The notes under the pieces: generated by a model
Seen by the model: only the letters and a program-made list of their open reading frames with translations
Databases searched by the model: none
What the model was told of the DNA's origin: nothing
Shown here: positions 51,301 to 59,791 of the stretch, in pieces
Layout of the letters: each line of letters begins with the position of its first letter
Position numbering within the stretch: the first letter of the stretch is position 1
Program-made: the position numbers and the translations under genes
Assembly: GCF_001426405.1 (NCBI RefSeq)
Contig: NZ_LMEP01000025.1
Coordinates: forward strand, 62,001-126,000
Direction of reading: 5' to 3'
Origin: Streptomyces sp. Root1304
GTDB taxonomy: Bacteria > Actinomycetota > Actinomycetes > Streptomycetales > Streptomycetaceae
Length of the DNA: 64,000 nucleotides

Positions 51301-52249
51301 ATCCACTCCTCAGTCCGTGCGAACGCCCGCCCCGGGTCAGGGACAGGCCCACCACTCCCATAACGAGCAGAAGTTCCGCAGGGGTCGGGAGCCCGGTGAA
51401 TCCGTTCAGATTCCGCTGGGACACACTATGCGACAGACCGAGCGCGGACTCGGAACTCGCACTGGCGTCCGGTACGGCGTCGAAGGTCGACCGTTCCTCC
51501 AGGCGCCGCCAGTGCCCGACGGGCCAGGCGATCACCACCGCGCGCCCCACGACCTGCTCCTCGGAGACGGTGCCGTGGTCCTTCTCGTCGAGGTGGAACC
51601 GGGAGTCGGCCGAGTCGGAGCGGTGGTCGCCGAGGACGAAGATCCGGCCCTCGGGGACCTTCACCTCGAAGGGGATGGTGGACGGCGGGTTCCCCGGGTG
51701 CAGGTAGGGCTCGTCCAGCGGTACGCCGTTGACGGTGAGCCGCCCGTCCTCGCCGCAGCAGCGGACGGTGTCTCCGCCGACGGCGACGACCCGCTTGATC
51801 AGGTCCCGGTCGTCGGCCGAGGGCAGCAGCCCGATGAAGGTGAGCGCCTGTTTGGCCTGCTTGATGCCCACGGGGTCGTCGGCGGGCGGGGTGGCCTCCT
51901 GCTGGAGCCAGTTGCCGGGGTCCTTGAAGACGACGACGTCGCCGCGCTGGGGCCGGGAGCCGAACCAGGGGGTGAGCTTGTCGACGAGGACCCGGTCGGA
52001 GATGCGGATCGTCTGTTCCATGGAGCCGGAGGGGATGACGAACGCCTGGACCAGGAAGGTCTTGAGGACGAGCGCGATGAGGACGGCCACGGTGACGAGG
52101 ACGGGGATCTCGCGGAGTGCGGAGCGCTGCCGCCGCCGCTTGACCTTGCGGGCGAGCCTGCGCCGTTCGGCGCGTCCCGGCAGGGCCTGGCCGGTGCCCT
52201 GGTCGGGGCCGTGGCCGGTTCCGCCGGGCGGCCGTCCCCGGCTACCCAT
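51212..52249 (-). CDS. sipX: Type I signal peptidase SipX
   Basis: 345 residues. A basic N-terminus (ERRRLARKVKRRRQR), an anchor helix, the serine box IPSGSMEQTI, the lysine in IKRVVAVGGD and GDHRSDSADSRFH are present. A C-terminal helix (PTPAELLLVMGVVGLSL) is followed by about 40 very basic residues that are read through the start of sipY. That tail does not look like protein under selection and suggests a lost or moved stop codon. It overlaps sipW by eight bases. Confidence 0.85.
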   Translation of the reverse strand: MGSRGRPPGGTGHGPDQGTGQALPGRAERRRLARKVKRRRQRSALREIPVLVTVAVLIALVLKTFLVQAFVIPSGSMEQTIRISDRVLVDKLTPWFGSRPQRGDVVVFKDPGNWLQQEATPPADDPVGIKQAKQALTFIGLLPSADDRDLIKRVVAVGGDTVRCCGEDGRLTVNGVPLDEPYLHPGNPPSTIPFEVKVPEGRIFVLGDHRSDSADSRFHLDEKDHGTVSEEQVVGRAVVIAWPVGHWRRLEERSTFDAVPDASASSESALGLSHSVSQRNLNGFTGLPTPAELLLVMGVVGLSLTRGGRSHGLRSGCGGFGRRRTIRTRWARQGGRRGLRRGHDG

Positions 52250-53033
52250 GGGCCCCCGCCCCGTGTCCGCCGGCCGGCGCGGCCGGTACGGCGTCGAAGG
52301 CCTTCGTCCCGGCCACGGTGGACCAGCGGCCGAAGGGCCAGGCGATCCAGTCGGCGCGGCCGACGACCTTGTCGACGGGGACCATGCCGCCGCCGGGGTC
52401 GCCGAGGTGGTCGCGGGAGTCACTGGACTGGCTGCGGTGGTCGCCCATGACCCAGAGCCTGTCCTGCGGGACGACGATGTCGAAGGCGACGCTGGACGGC
52501 TGGTCGCCGGGCATGAGGTAGCGCTCCTGGACGGGGACGCCGTTGACGGTGAGGCGGCTGTCCTTGTCGCAGCAGACCACCCGGTCGCCGCCGGTGCCGA
52601 CGACCCGCTTCACGAAGTCGGTCTCGTCGGGTTCGGCGAGACCGAGGGCGGCGGCGCCGTCGTGGAGGAGGCCGGTGACGGGGTTGCCCGGGGACTGTTC
52701 CCGTACGAAGGAGGCGGTGCCGTCGAAGACGACGACGTCGCCTCGCCGGGGCTCATTGCCGAAACGGTACGCCAGCTTGTTGACCAGGATGCGGTCGCCG
52801 ACCTGGAGGGTCGGTTCCATGGATCCGCTGGGGATCAGGAAGGGCTGCAGTACGAAGTGGCTCAGGAGGAGCAGGAAGGCCACGCAGGCGCCGCCGACGA
52901 AGGCCGTGCGCCGCCAGGACACCGGGGTCCTGGAATCCTCGGGAACGCGCGCGGAGCGCGACCCTTCCTCCGTGCCGGACGAATCCGTGCCGGAAGAGGG
53001 GTCGCGCTCCGTGTGCTGTGCTTCGGTGTCCAT
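52242..53033 (-). CDS. sipW: Type I signal peptidase SipW
   Basis: 263 residues. A hydrophilic N-terminus of about 40 residues, one anchor helix (about 42-62), the serine box IPSGSMEPTL, the lysine in FVKRVVGTGGD and GDHRSQSSDSRDH are seen. Unlike the other three Sip proteins here, it lacks a C-terminal helix and ends in a glycine/alanine tail. It is first in the sipWXY run, 69 bases after rplS. Confidence 0.87.
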   Translation of the reverse strand: MDTEAQHTERDPSSGTDSSGTEEGSRSARVPEDSRTPVSWRRTAFVGGACVAFLLLLSHFVLQPFLIPSGSMEPTLQVGDRILVNKLAYRFGNEPRRGDVVVFDGTASFVREQSPGNPVTGLLHDGAAALGLAEPDETDFVKRVVGTGGDRVVCCDKDSRLTVNGVPVQERYLMPGDQPSSVAFDIVVPQDRLWVMGDHRSQSSDSRDHLGDPGGGMVPVDKVVGRADWIAWPFGRWSTVAGTKAFDAVPAAPAGGHGAGAHG

Positions 53034-53102
53034 CGGTGGCAGAGCCTATCCGGCCTGCCTGTGCGAGGGCTCGGAAGCGTCGAGCGTGCCGGGAGCCGAG
53101 GC

Positions 53103-53453
53103 TCAGCGGTCGCGCTTCTCCTTGATCTTGGCGGCCTTGCCGCGCAGCTCGCGGAGGTAGTAGAGCTTCGCGCGACGGACGTCACCGCGGGTGACGAGCT
53201 CGATCTTCTCGAAGATCGGGCTGTTCACCGGGAAGGTGCGCTCGACGCCGACGGAGAACGAGACCTTGCGGACCGTGAAGGTCTCGCTGACGCCCGAGCC
53301 CTGGCGGCGGATGACGACACCCTTGAACTGCTGGATGCGGGAGCGGTTGCCTTCGATGACGCGCACGTGGACGTTCACGGTGTCGCCGGGGCGGAAGGAG
53401 GGGAGGTCGGAGCGGAGCGCGGCCGCGTTGACCTGGTCGAGCAGGGAGGCCAT
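53103..53453 (-). CDS. rplS: 50S ribosomal protein L19
   Basis: 116 residues. SFRPGDTVNVHVRVIEGNRSRIQQFKGVVI and FTVRKVSFSVGVERTFPVNSP are the conserved L19 core, with the C-terminal RAKLYYLRELRGKAAKIKEKR. L19 sits at the 30S-50S interface. The ATG at 53453 fits the conserved MASLLDQV start. A small hairpin lies directly upstream in the leader. It lies downstream of trmD, with 128 bases between. Confidence 0.96.
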   Translation of the reverse strand: MASLLDQVNAAALRSDLPSFRPGDTVNVHVRVIEGNRSRIQQFKGVVIRRQGSGVSETFTVRKVSFSVGVERTFPVNSPIFEKIELVTRGDVRRAKLYYLRELRGKAAKIKEKRDR

Positions 53454-53468
53454 GGAGGTCTCTTTCCT

Positions 53469-53492
53469 CGCTGATGCCACAGGTCATCAGCG
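53469..53492 (-). promoter_or_regulatory. Leader hairpin upstream of rplS
   Basis: CGCTGATG, an 8-base loop, CATCAGCG: a perfect 8-base-pair stem. It lies 16 bases before the rplS ATG, immediately before the GAGGAAAG ribosome-binding segment. It could be the target of L19 autoregulation or a terminator for the preceding gene. Confidence 0.5.
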
Positions 53493-53581
53493 GTACGTTC
53501 GAAGTGATTCGGATGTTCGTCCGTTCCTGGCGGCGTCGTTCCCCCTGTGGCAGGGGCGCGCGCCGGACGGACGACAGCGGC

Positions 53582-54403
53582 CTATTCTTCCACGGCGTGG
53601 ACCCTGCGCCAAAATCGGCCGCTCGGGTCGGGTGCCCAGCCCATCATGGAGAGGATCTCGCGGTCCTTCTTGTCGAAGGCCGCGGGGTTGCAGCGCTCGA
53701 TGAGGTCGGGCCGGTGGGCCGCCGTGCGGCGGAAGGCCTCGTCGCGCCGCCAGCGGGCGATCTTGCCGTGGTGTCCGCTGAGGAGGACGTCGGGGATGCC
53801 CCGGCCGCGCCACTCGGGGGGCTTGGTGTAGACGGGGCCTTCCAGGAGGTTGGCCATGGCCCCGGGGGCGAAGGAGTCGTCGCGGTGGGACTCGGCGTTG
53901 CCGAGGACACCGGGCAGGAGGCGGGCGACGGCCTCGGTGACGACGAGGACGGCGGCCTCGCCGCCGGCCAGGACGTAGTCGCCGATGGAGACCTCGTAGA
54001 CCGGCATCCGGGTCGCGTACTCGTCCATGACCCGGCGGTCGATGCCCTCGTAGCGGGCCGGGGTGAAGATCAGCCAGGGCCGCTCGGACAGCTCGACGGC
54101 CAGCTCCTGGGTGAAGGGGCGGCCGCTGGGGGTGGGAACGACGAGGACGGGTCCGTGGGCGCCGTTCTCGTAGCCGTCGGCGAGGGTCTGGTCGAGCGCG
54201 TCGCCCCAGGGGTCGGTCTTCATGACCATGCCGGGGCCGCCGCCGTACGGGGTGTCGTCGACGGTGTTGTGCCGGTCGTACGTCCAGTCGCGCAGGTCGT
54301 GGACGTGGACGTCGAGCTGTCCGCGCGCGCGTGCCTTGCCGACGAGGGAGACGTTCAGCGGTTCGAGGTACTCGGGGAAGATCGTGACGACGTCGAGCCT
54401 CAT
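53582..54403 (-). CDS. trmD: tRNA (guanine-N1)-methyltransferase
   Basis: 273 residues. MRLDVVTIFPEYL begins the SPOUT-fold enzyme. DDTPYGGGPGMVMK, SIGDYVLAGGEAAVLVV and the knot region LLSGHHGKIARWRRDEA are typical of TrmD, which methylates N1 of G37 in tRNA and keeps reading frame. Its ATG overlaps the rimM stop by four bases. Confidence 0.96.
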   Translation of the reverse strand: MRLDVVTIFPEYLEPLNVSLVGKARARGQLDVHVHDLRDWTYDRHNTVDDTPYGGGPGMVMKTDPWGDALDQTLADGYENGAHGPVLVVPTPSGRPFTQELAVELSERPWLIFTPARYEGIDRRVMDEYATRMPVYEVSIGDYVLAGGEAAVLVVTEAVARLLPGVLGNAESHRDDSFAPGAMANLLEGPVYTKPPEWRGRGIPDVLLSGHHGKIARWRRDEAFRRTAAHRPDLIERCNPAAFDKKDREILSMMGWAPDPSGRFWRRVHAVEE

Positions 54404-54957
54404 GCGTCGTCACCCTGCTCGGCGTCGCGCGTGGAGACGATCTCGGCGCGGTCGTCGATCAGGCCGGGCGGCGGGTCGATGACGGCCCGCTGCTCCTCCA
54501 GGTCGATCTCGGTGACGATCGACTCGACGAACGGGATCATCAGCTCGGTGCCGTCGGGGCGCTCGACGATGAAGAGGTCCTGGGACGGCAGGTGGGAGAT
54601 CTCGGTGATCCGGCCGATCTCGGTGCCGTCGGCGAGGACGACGTCGAGGTCCATCAGCTGGTGGTCGTAGTACTCGTCCTCCTCCTCGGGCAGCTCCGTG
54701 GGGTCGATCTCGGCGATGAGGAGGGTGTTGCGCAGCGCCTCGGCGGCATTGCGGTCGCGGACGCCCTCGAAGCGCAGCAACAGCTTTCCGCTGTGGACCT
54801 TGCCGGACTCGATGGTCAGCGGCCCGGCGGAGGCCGGGTCGGTGCGCAGCACGGCTCCGGGGCCGAGCCTGAGTTCGGGCTCGTCCGTGCGCACCTCGAC
54901 GGTGACCTCGCCCTTGATTCCGTGGGCGCGGCCGATCCGCGCGACTACCAACTGCAC
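54400..54957 (-). CDS. rimM: 16S rRNA processing protein RimM
   Basis: 185 residues from the GTG at 54957, matching the VQLVVARIGRAHGIKGEV start usual in Streptomyces. A start 21 bases upstream is possible but less conserved. The PRC-barrel part has DLDVVLADGTEIGRITEISHLPSQDLFIVERPDG. RimM helps S19 assembly and 16S rRNA maturation. It overlaps trmD by four bases. A strong hairpin lies just upstream, between it and khpA. Confidence 0.93.
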   Translation of the reverse strand: MQLVVARIGRAHGIKGEVTVEVRTDEPELRLGPGAVLRTDPASAGPLTIESGKVHSGKLLLRFEGVRDRNAAEALRNTLLIAEIDPTELPEEEDEYYDHQLMDLDVVLADGTEIGRITEISHLPSQDLFIVERPDGTELMIPFVESIVTEIDLEEQRAVIDPPPGLIDDRAEIVSTRDAEQGDDA

Positions 54958-55004
54958 TGCTCCACACTCTCCTGTCACACAGCTCGTACGACGCGAAACG
55001 ACAA

Positions 55005-55040
55005 CGGGCCGGGGTGGGCTCGTAAGCCCTCCCCGGCCCG
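55005..55040 (-). terminator. Attenuator-like hairpin between khpA and rimM
   Basis: CGGGCCGGGG, a T-T mismatch, GGGCT, a 4-base loop CGTA, AGCCC, mismatch, CCCCGGCCCG. The 15 base pairs lie 34 bases after the khpA stop and 47 bases before rimM. It probably separates high-level rpsP-khpA expression from the RNA-modifying genes. Confidence 0.82.
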
Positions 55041-55074
55041 TGCCGGCACTACTGAGGTGATGCTGCCGGCCTGC

Positions 55075-55314
55075 TCAGCGGACCTGGTCCACGTCGACGA
55101 GGTCGACTCGGATGCCACGTCCGCCGATGGCGCCCACGACGGTACGCAGCGCGCGCGCGGTGCGGCCGTTGCGGCCGATCACCTTGCCGAGGTCGTCCGG
55201 GTGGACCCGGACTTCCAGGACGCGGCCACGGCGCAGGTTGCGCGAGGCGACCTGCACGTCGTCGGGGTTTTCGACGATGCCCTTCACGAGGTGCTCGAGA
55301 GCCTCCTCGAGCAT
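55075..55314 (-). CDS. khpA: KH-domain RNA-binding protein
   Basis: 79 residues. The KH motif is VIGRNGRTARALRTVVGAIG (GxxG variant GRNGR). This small protein lies beside rpsP in many Gram-positive bacteria and, with KhpB, affects cell division and small-RNA function in some of them. Two bases separate it from rpsP, so translation is coupled. Confidence 0.93.
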   Translation of the reverse strand: MLEEALEHLVKGIVENPDDVQVASRNLRRGRVLEVRVHPDDLGKVIGRNGRTARALRTVVGAIGGRGIRVDLVDVDQVR

Positions 55315-55316
55315 GA

Positions 55317-55760
55317 TCAGGCCTCGGTCGACTCGGTGGACGTGGCCTCGGCCTCGTCCGCCTTCTTGTCGGCCTTCTTGGCCTTCGGGGTGATGGCCTC
55401 ACCCTTGTCGTCGCCGCCCTCGAGGGCCTTCGCGAACTCGTCGAACGAGGCGCGCTTGGCTTCCTTCGTCGCGGGGACGAGCAGGGCCTTCTCGGGGGCC
55501 GGGAGGCCCTTGGCCTTCTGCCAGTCGCCCGTGAGCTTCAGGATGGCGAGAACCGGCTCGGTCGGCTGGGCGCCGACGGACAGCCAGTACTGCGCACGCT
55601 CGGAGTCGACCTCGATACGCGACGGGTTGTACGTCGGGTGGTAGAGGCCGATCTCCTCGATCGCGCGACCGTCACGACGGGTGCGCGAGTCGGCGACGAC
55701 GATGCGGTAGTGCGGCTGGCGGATCTTGCCGAGGCGCTTGAGCTTGATCTTGACTGCCAC
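55317..55760 (-). CDS. rpsP: 30S ribosomal protein S16
   Basis: 147 residues. VAVKIKLKRLGKIRQPHYRIVVADSRTRRDGRAIEEIGLYHP is the conserved S16 start, followed by SVGAQPTEPVLAILKLTGDWQ. The C-terminal 60 residues are a lysine/alanine/glutamate-rich extension found in actinobacteria. The GTG at 55760 has AGGAG about 11 bases upstream. It is first in the rpsP-khpA-rimM-trmD-rplS run. Confidence 0.95.
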   Translation of the reverse strand: MAVKIKLKRLGKIRQPHYRIVVADSRTRRDGRAIEEIGLYHPTYNPSRIEVDSERAQYWLSVGAQPTEPVLAILKLTGDWQKAKGLPAPEKALLVPATKEAKRASFDEFAKALEGGDDKGEAITPKAKKADKKADEAEATSTESTEA

Positions 55761-55915
55761 TGGAGTGGTGTCTCCTGGTCTTGACGTGGTTGGGCACTTT
55801 GAGATGCCACGTGGGGTTGCGGTACTCGGATGCCCGATGGACGCGTCAGCCGGAGGAGAGAGGGGTCCTGTGCGACTGTCGAGTACAGCTAGCCATTGTG
55901 CCACACACCGCGAGG

Positions 55916-56572
55916 TCAGCTCGCGGCGCCCACGGTCTCCGGGATGCGGAAGGGCTTGCCGCAGCCGCCGCAGACGATCGGGGCCTGGGCGAGCACCGAC
56001 GGGACCACGCGCACGTTCCGTCCGCAGTCGCAGACGGCCTTGACGCGCACGCCGCCGCCGGAGGATCCGTGCCGGGCCGCCGGGCCCCGGAAGGAGCGCT
56101 TGGTGTCGGCCGCCGTCGCGACCGTGTGCGCCTTGAGGGCGCGCTGGAGCCGCTCGATGGTGGGCCGGTAGCGGCGCCTCGCCTCGGGGTTGAGCGTGAC
56201 CAGGGAGAAGCCGCTGCTGGCGTGTGGCTCCTCGGGGTGGTCGAGGCCCATCTCCTCGGCGATCGCGAGGAATCTGCGGTTGTGGTAGCGGCCGGCGCGG
56301 GAGGTGTCGCGGACACCCCGGGCGGCGGCGATGCCGTGGACTGCCTCGTGGAGCAGTCGTTCGAAGGAGAGCTCGGCGCCGCAGGCGGACGAGGACTCTC
56401 CGATCAGGGACTCGGGCGCGGCAAGATCGGGCAGCTCGGGGTGGTGCCGCTGAATGTCGGCCCACGCCTGTGCCAGCTCTGCGGCGAGAACAGGTGGTGT
56501 CGTGCTCACGTCGCGTACAACGAGCCGATGTGCCCCCGGGTTCCATTCCGGGGCATCCCAAATATTTTGCAC
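55916..56572 (-). CDS. SprT-like putative zinc metalloprotein
   Basis: 218 residues. An HExxH motif in LLHEAVHGIAAARG near residue 75 resembles the SprT/zincin site, followed by SRAGRYHNRRFLAIAEEMGLDHP. A C-terminal zinc-ribbon-like part has CDCG and CGGCG pairs (about 185-208). The two modules suggest a DNA- or RNA-associated metalloprotease-like protein, as in SprT/Spartan, but this is inference. The start is uncertain: the GTG at 56572 lacks a good ribosome binding site, and a GTG at 56509 would drop 21 residues. Confidence 0.75.
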   Translation of the reverse strand: MQNIWDAPEWNPGAHRLVVRDVSTTPPVLAAELAQAWADIQRHHPELPDLAAPESLIGESSSACGAELSFERLLHEAVHGIAAARGVRDTSRAGRYHNRRFLAIAEEMGLDHPEEPHASSGFSLVTLNPEARRRYRPTIERLQRALKAHTVATAADTKRSFRGPAARHGSSGGGVRVKAVCDCGRNVRVVPSVLAQAPIVCGGCGKPFRIPETVGAAS

Positions 56573-56904
56573 GTACCCGTCAGTTGCCCTTGATGTGTCG
56601 GGACGAGGGCCAGTGCGTCGATCTGCGGAGAAGCCACGCAGGGGACGTCAAGCTGGTACGTACCCGGCGCATACGCTCCGGCGTGCAGCCGTGGTGCGCG
56701 CGCCCCGGGGGGTACGGCTCCCGGGCCCGGCCGGGAAGCTTTGCACGGACATTACCCGGTCCGCGCGAGCGGTGCGCGCACCGCCCCCGCCCCGGCCGCT
56801 CCCCCGGGCGAATCGGTGCGGCGCGAGCACTGGACGCGGCCCGGGATGCGCAGTTCCCTGACTACGGGGGGCTGTCGTCCGAGCCCGGATTGGGGCGCTT
56901 TTCC
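56573..56904. promoter_or_regulatory. Divergent intergenic region of 332 bases
   Basis: Between the SprT-like gene and the rightward methyltransferase gene. It contains GGTACGTACC, a 10-base palindrome at 56655-56664, and two similar TTTGCACG elements at about 56566-56573 and 56740-56747. It probably contains both promoters. I see no convincing open frame or RNA gene. Confidence 0.45.
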
Positions 56905-57636
56905 ATGACACCTACGCTCGTCCCGCACCACCCCGCGCGCGACTGGGCCGAGATCCAGGAACGGATGCTCGTCCCGCTCTACGAGGCGGTGTACGAGCGC
57001 CTCGGCGTGGGCGCCGGCTCCCGGGTCCTGGGCCTCGGCTGCGGCTCGGGCCTCGCGCTCCTGATGGCGGCCGGACGGGGCGCCCGGGTCACCGGCGCGG
57101 ACCGGGACCACGCGCGCGTGGAGCTGGCCAGGGAGCGGCTCCCGGAGGGCGTCGCGGTCGGCGGGGAACCGCCCGGGGCCGGTCCGTACGACGTGATCAC
57201 GGCCTTCCACGCGACGGACGGGCTCCTTCCTGAGCTGCTGGCCGTCACCCGTTCGGCGCAGTCCGGTGCGGCGGTCGTGCTGGCGGGCTGGGGGCCGCCC
57301 GAGCGGTGTGCCACGGAGCCGGTGCTGCGGGTCGCGGAACGGCTCGCGGACGGCGGCGCCCGGCGGGGGTTCCGGGCCGACCTGGACGGGCTGGTGGCGG
57401 CCGCGGGGCTGCACCCGGCGGGTTCGGGACGGGTGGCCTGTCCCTTCGGGTACGCGAGCGGGGGCAGCGCGGTGCGGGGGCTGCTGTCGACCGGCGCGTT
57501 CGACGAGGCGGTCCGGGCGACGGAGCTCGCCCAGGTGGAGAAGGAGATCGAGGAGGCGCTCGCCCCGCACCTGCGCGCGGACGGCACGGTGTGGATGCCG
57601 AACGAATTCCGGTACGTCGTCGCCCGGGTGCCGTAG
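56905..57636 (+). CDS. Class I SAM-dependent methyltransferase of unknown substrate
   Basis: 243 residues. Motif I is VLGLGCGSGLALLMAAGRG, and GADRDHARVELARERLP is the second SAM-binding strand. The protein includes an N-terminal helix set (HHPARDWAEIQERMLVPLYEAVYERLG) and a C-terminal extension ending in VWMPNEFRYVVARVP. Small-molecule methylation is likely, but the substrate is not evident. The ATG at 56905 lacks an ideal Shine-Dalgarno. It is convergent with ftsH. Confidence 0.82.
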   Translation: MTPTLVPHHPARDWAEIQERMLVPLYEAVYERLGVGAGSRVLGLGCGSGLALLMAAGRGARVTGADRDHARVELARERLPEGVAVGGEPPGAGPYDVITAFHATDGLLPELLAVTRSAQSGAAVVLAGWGPPERCATEPVLRVAERLADGGARRGFRADLDGLVAAAGLHPAGSGRVACPFGYASGGSAVRGLLSTGAFDEAVRATELAQVEKEIEEALAPHLRADGTVWMPNEFRYVVARVP

Positions 57637-57646
57637 CCCGCGCGGG

Positions 57647-57670
57647 CGCCCGCCGTCCGGCCGGCGGGCG
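57647..57670. terminator. Hairpin between convergent methyltransferase and ftsH genes
   Basis: CGCCCGCCG, a 6-base loop, CGGCGGGCG. It begins 10 bases after the methyltransferase stop and lies 65 bases before the ftsH stop. Confidence 0.65.
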
Positions 57671-57735
57671 GGAGACCGCGAGCCTCGCGGCGGACCCCTC
57701 CCCCGGCCCCTCGGTCCTCGTCTCCCCCGGCCCCC

Positions 57736-59658
57736 TCAGTCCTCCCTTTCCGCGCGCGTGATCCCCGCCGCGCGGTACGCGTCCGCCTCCTCCAGGGTCT
57801 CGTTCTCCAGGAGCGCGGCCGCCAGCGCGTCCAGCTGGCCGCGGTGCTCGCGGAGCAGCCGTACGGCGTTCTCGTAGCACTCGTCCACGATCCGGCGCAT
57901 CTCGGCGTCGACGGTGTCGAGGGTCGAGGGCGCCGCCGACAGGCCGTACGCCTGCTGCGCGTCGCTGGGGATGGCGGTGAGCCGGCCGACGCGCTCGCTC
58001 ATGCCCCAGCGTCCGGCCATGCCCCGGGCGATGTTGGTGACCTGTTCCAGGTCGCTCTCGGCGCCGGTGGTGATGACTCCGAACACGACCTGTTCGGCCG
58101 CCATGCCGCCGAGGGCGCCGATGATCCGGCCGCGCAGGTAGTCCTCGGTGTAGGCGTACTTGTCGGAGTCGGGGGTGGAGAGGGTGACGCCGAGGGCCCG
58201 GCCGCGCGGCACGATGGTGATCTTGCGGACCGGGTCGGCGCCGGGCTGGAGCATGCCGAGCAGGGCGTGACCGCTCTCGTGGTACGCGGTGCGGCGGCGT
58301 TCCTCGGCGGGCATGACGAGCGGGCGTTCCGCGCCGAGCTGGACCTTCTCCAGGGCGTCGGACAGGTCGGAGCGGGTGACGGCCTTCTGCTCGCGCTTGA
58401 CGGCGAGGAGGGCGGCCTCGTTGGCGAGGTTGGCGAGTTCGGCGCCGGTCATGCCGGGGGTCGTCCGGGCCACGTGCTCCAGGTCGACGTCCTTGGCGAG
58501 CGGGATCTCCCGGGTGTGGATCCTCAGGATGGCCTCGCGGCCGCCCCGGTCGGGCGGGTTGACGTGGACGATCCGGTCGAAGCGGCCGGGCCGGGTGAGG
58601 GCGGGGTCCAGGACGTCGGCGCGGTTGGTGGCGGCGAGGACGATGACGCCCTCGGAGCCGGTGAAGCCGTCCATCTCGGTGAGGATCTGGTTGAGGGTCT
58701 GTTCGCGCTCGTCGTGGCCGCCCATGCCCGAGCCGCCGCCCCGGGCCCGGCCGATGGTGTCGATCTCGTCGATGAAGATGATCGCCGGGGCGACCTTGCG
58801 GGCCTCGGCGAACAGCTCGCGCACCCGGGAGGCGCCGACGCCCACGATCATCTCGATGAACTCGGACGCGGAGGCGGAGAAGAACGGCACCCCGGCCTCG
58901 CCCGCGACGGCGCGGGCGAGCAGGGTCTTCCCGGTGCCGGGCGGGCCGGCGAGCAGGACGCCGCGGGGCATCTTGGCGCCCATCTCGCGGTAGGCCTGCG
59001 GGTTCTTGAGGAAGTCGACGACGTCGTTGAGCTCGCCCTCGACCTCGTCGATGCCGGCGACGTCGGCGAAGGTGGTGCGCTGCCCGCCTTCCAGTTCCAC
59101 GGGTTTGGGCGGGGTCTTGCGGCCGAGCATGCCGCCCGCGCCGCCGCCCATGCCCGCGCTCATCCGGCGGGCGATGAACACCCACAGGACGACGAGCAGC
59201 AGCATCGGGGCGAGCGAGATGAGGAGGTTGGCGAGGAAGCTGCGTTCCTGGACGACGGGTTCGGCGGTGACGGTGACGTTCTGCTTGGTGAGCTGCGCCC
59301 ACAGCTCGTCGTCGGCGAAGGCCGGCCGCTGGGTCTTGAACTTGGTGTAGTCGCCGTCTCCGTCGGGGGCGGGCTGCTTGTTCTTCAGCTGCCCCTGGAT
59401 CGCGTCGCCCTTGGAGTAGATCTTGGTGACGTTCCCGGCCGCGACCTGCTTGTCGAACTCGGTGTACGCGATCGTCGGCTCGTCACCCTTGTTGAGGAAG
59501 GACAGGACGATGTTGGCGATCAGATAGACGACGAGCGCGGTGAGGATGAGGCTGCCCCAGCCTCCCGGCATCCGCTTCTTCGGCGAGGGGGGCGGCGGGG
59601 CCCCTTCCGAGCGCCAGGGCTGGTCGGTCCGGTCGCGCGGGGGTACGGGGTTGGCCAC
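57736..59658 (-). CDS. ftsH: ATP-dependent zinc metalloprotease FtsH
   Basis: 640 residues. Two membrane helices (about 35-54 and 142-163) flank the external domain. The AAA module has Walker A GPPGTGKT (238-245), Walker B IIFIDEID and the SRH ATNRADVLDPALTRPGRFDR. The zinc site is HESGH (460-464). It degrades damaged or surplus membrane proteins. The GTG start at 59658 has GGAGAG before it. It is somewhat different from the FtsH found near hpt in Streptomyces, so it may be a second paralogue. That comparison is from memory. Confidence 0.9.
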   Translation of the reverse strand: MANPVPPRDRTDQPWRSEGAPPPPSPKKRMPGGWGSLILTALVVYLIANIVLSFLNKGDEPTIAYTEFDKQVAAGNVTKIYSKGDAIQGQLKNKQPAPDGDGDYTKFKTQRPAFADDELWAQLTKQNVTVTAEPVVQERSFLANLLISLAPMLLLVVLWVFIARRMSAGMGGGAGGMLGRKTPPKPVELEGGQRTTFADVAGIDEVEGELNDVVDFLKNPQAYREMGAKMPRGVLLAGPPGTGKTLLARAVAGEAGVPFFSASASEFIEMIVGVGASRVRELFAEARKVAPAIIFIDEIDTIGRARGGGSGMGGHDEREQTLNQILTEMDGFTGSEGVIVLAATNRADVLDPALTRPGRFDRIVHVNPPDRGGREAILRIHTREIPLAKDVDLEHVARTTPGMTGAELANLANEAALLAVKREQKAVTRSDLSDALEKVQLGAERPLVMPAEERRRTAYHESGHALLGMLQPGADPVRKITIVPRGRALGVTLSTPDSDKYAYTEDYLRGRIIGALGGMAAEQVVFGVITTGAESDLEQVTNIARGMAGRWGMSERVGRLTAIPSDAQQAYGLSAAPSTLDTVDAEMRRIVDECYENAVRLLREHRGQLDALAAALLENETLEEADAYRAAGITRAERED

Positions 59659-59736
59659 GTGGCTCTCCTCGGGGCGGCTGTGGCCCCAGTATCGAAGAGC
59701 GGGACGAACCCGGCATCGCGGGCGGTGCGGAGGGGT

Positions 59737-59781
59737 GAGAAGGGGCCCGGGGCGGTTTCGCGCCGCCCCGGGCCCCTTCTC
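59737..59781 (-). terminator. 19-bp perfect terminator hairpin after ffh
   Basis: GAGAAGGGGCCCGGGGCGG pairs with CCGCCCCGGGCCCCTTCTC with a 7-base loop. It lies 11 bases beyond the ffh stop and 78 bases before the ftsH start. It should strongly end ffh transcription. Confidence 0.9.
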
Positions 59782-59791
59782 GTACGGGCTG

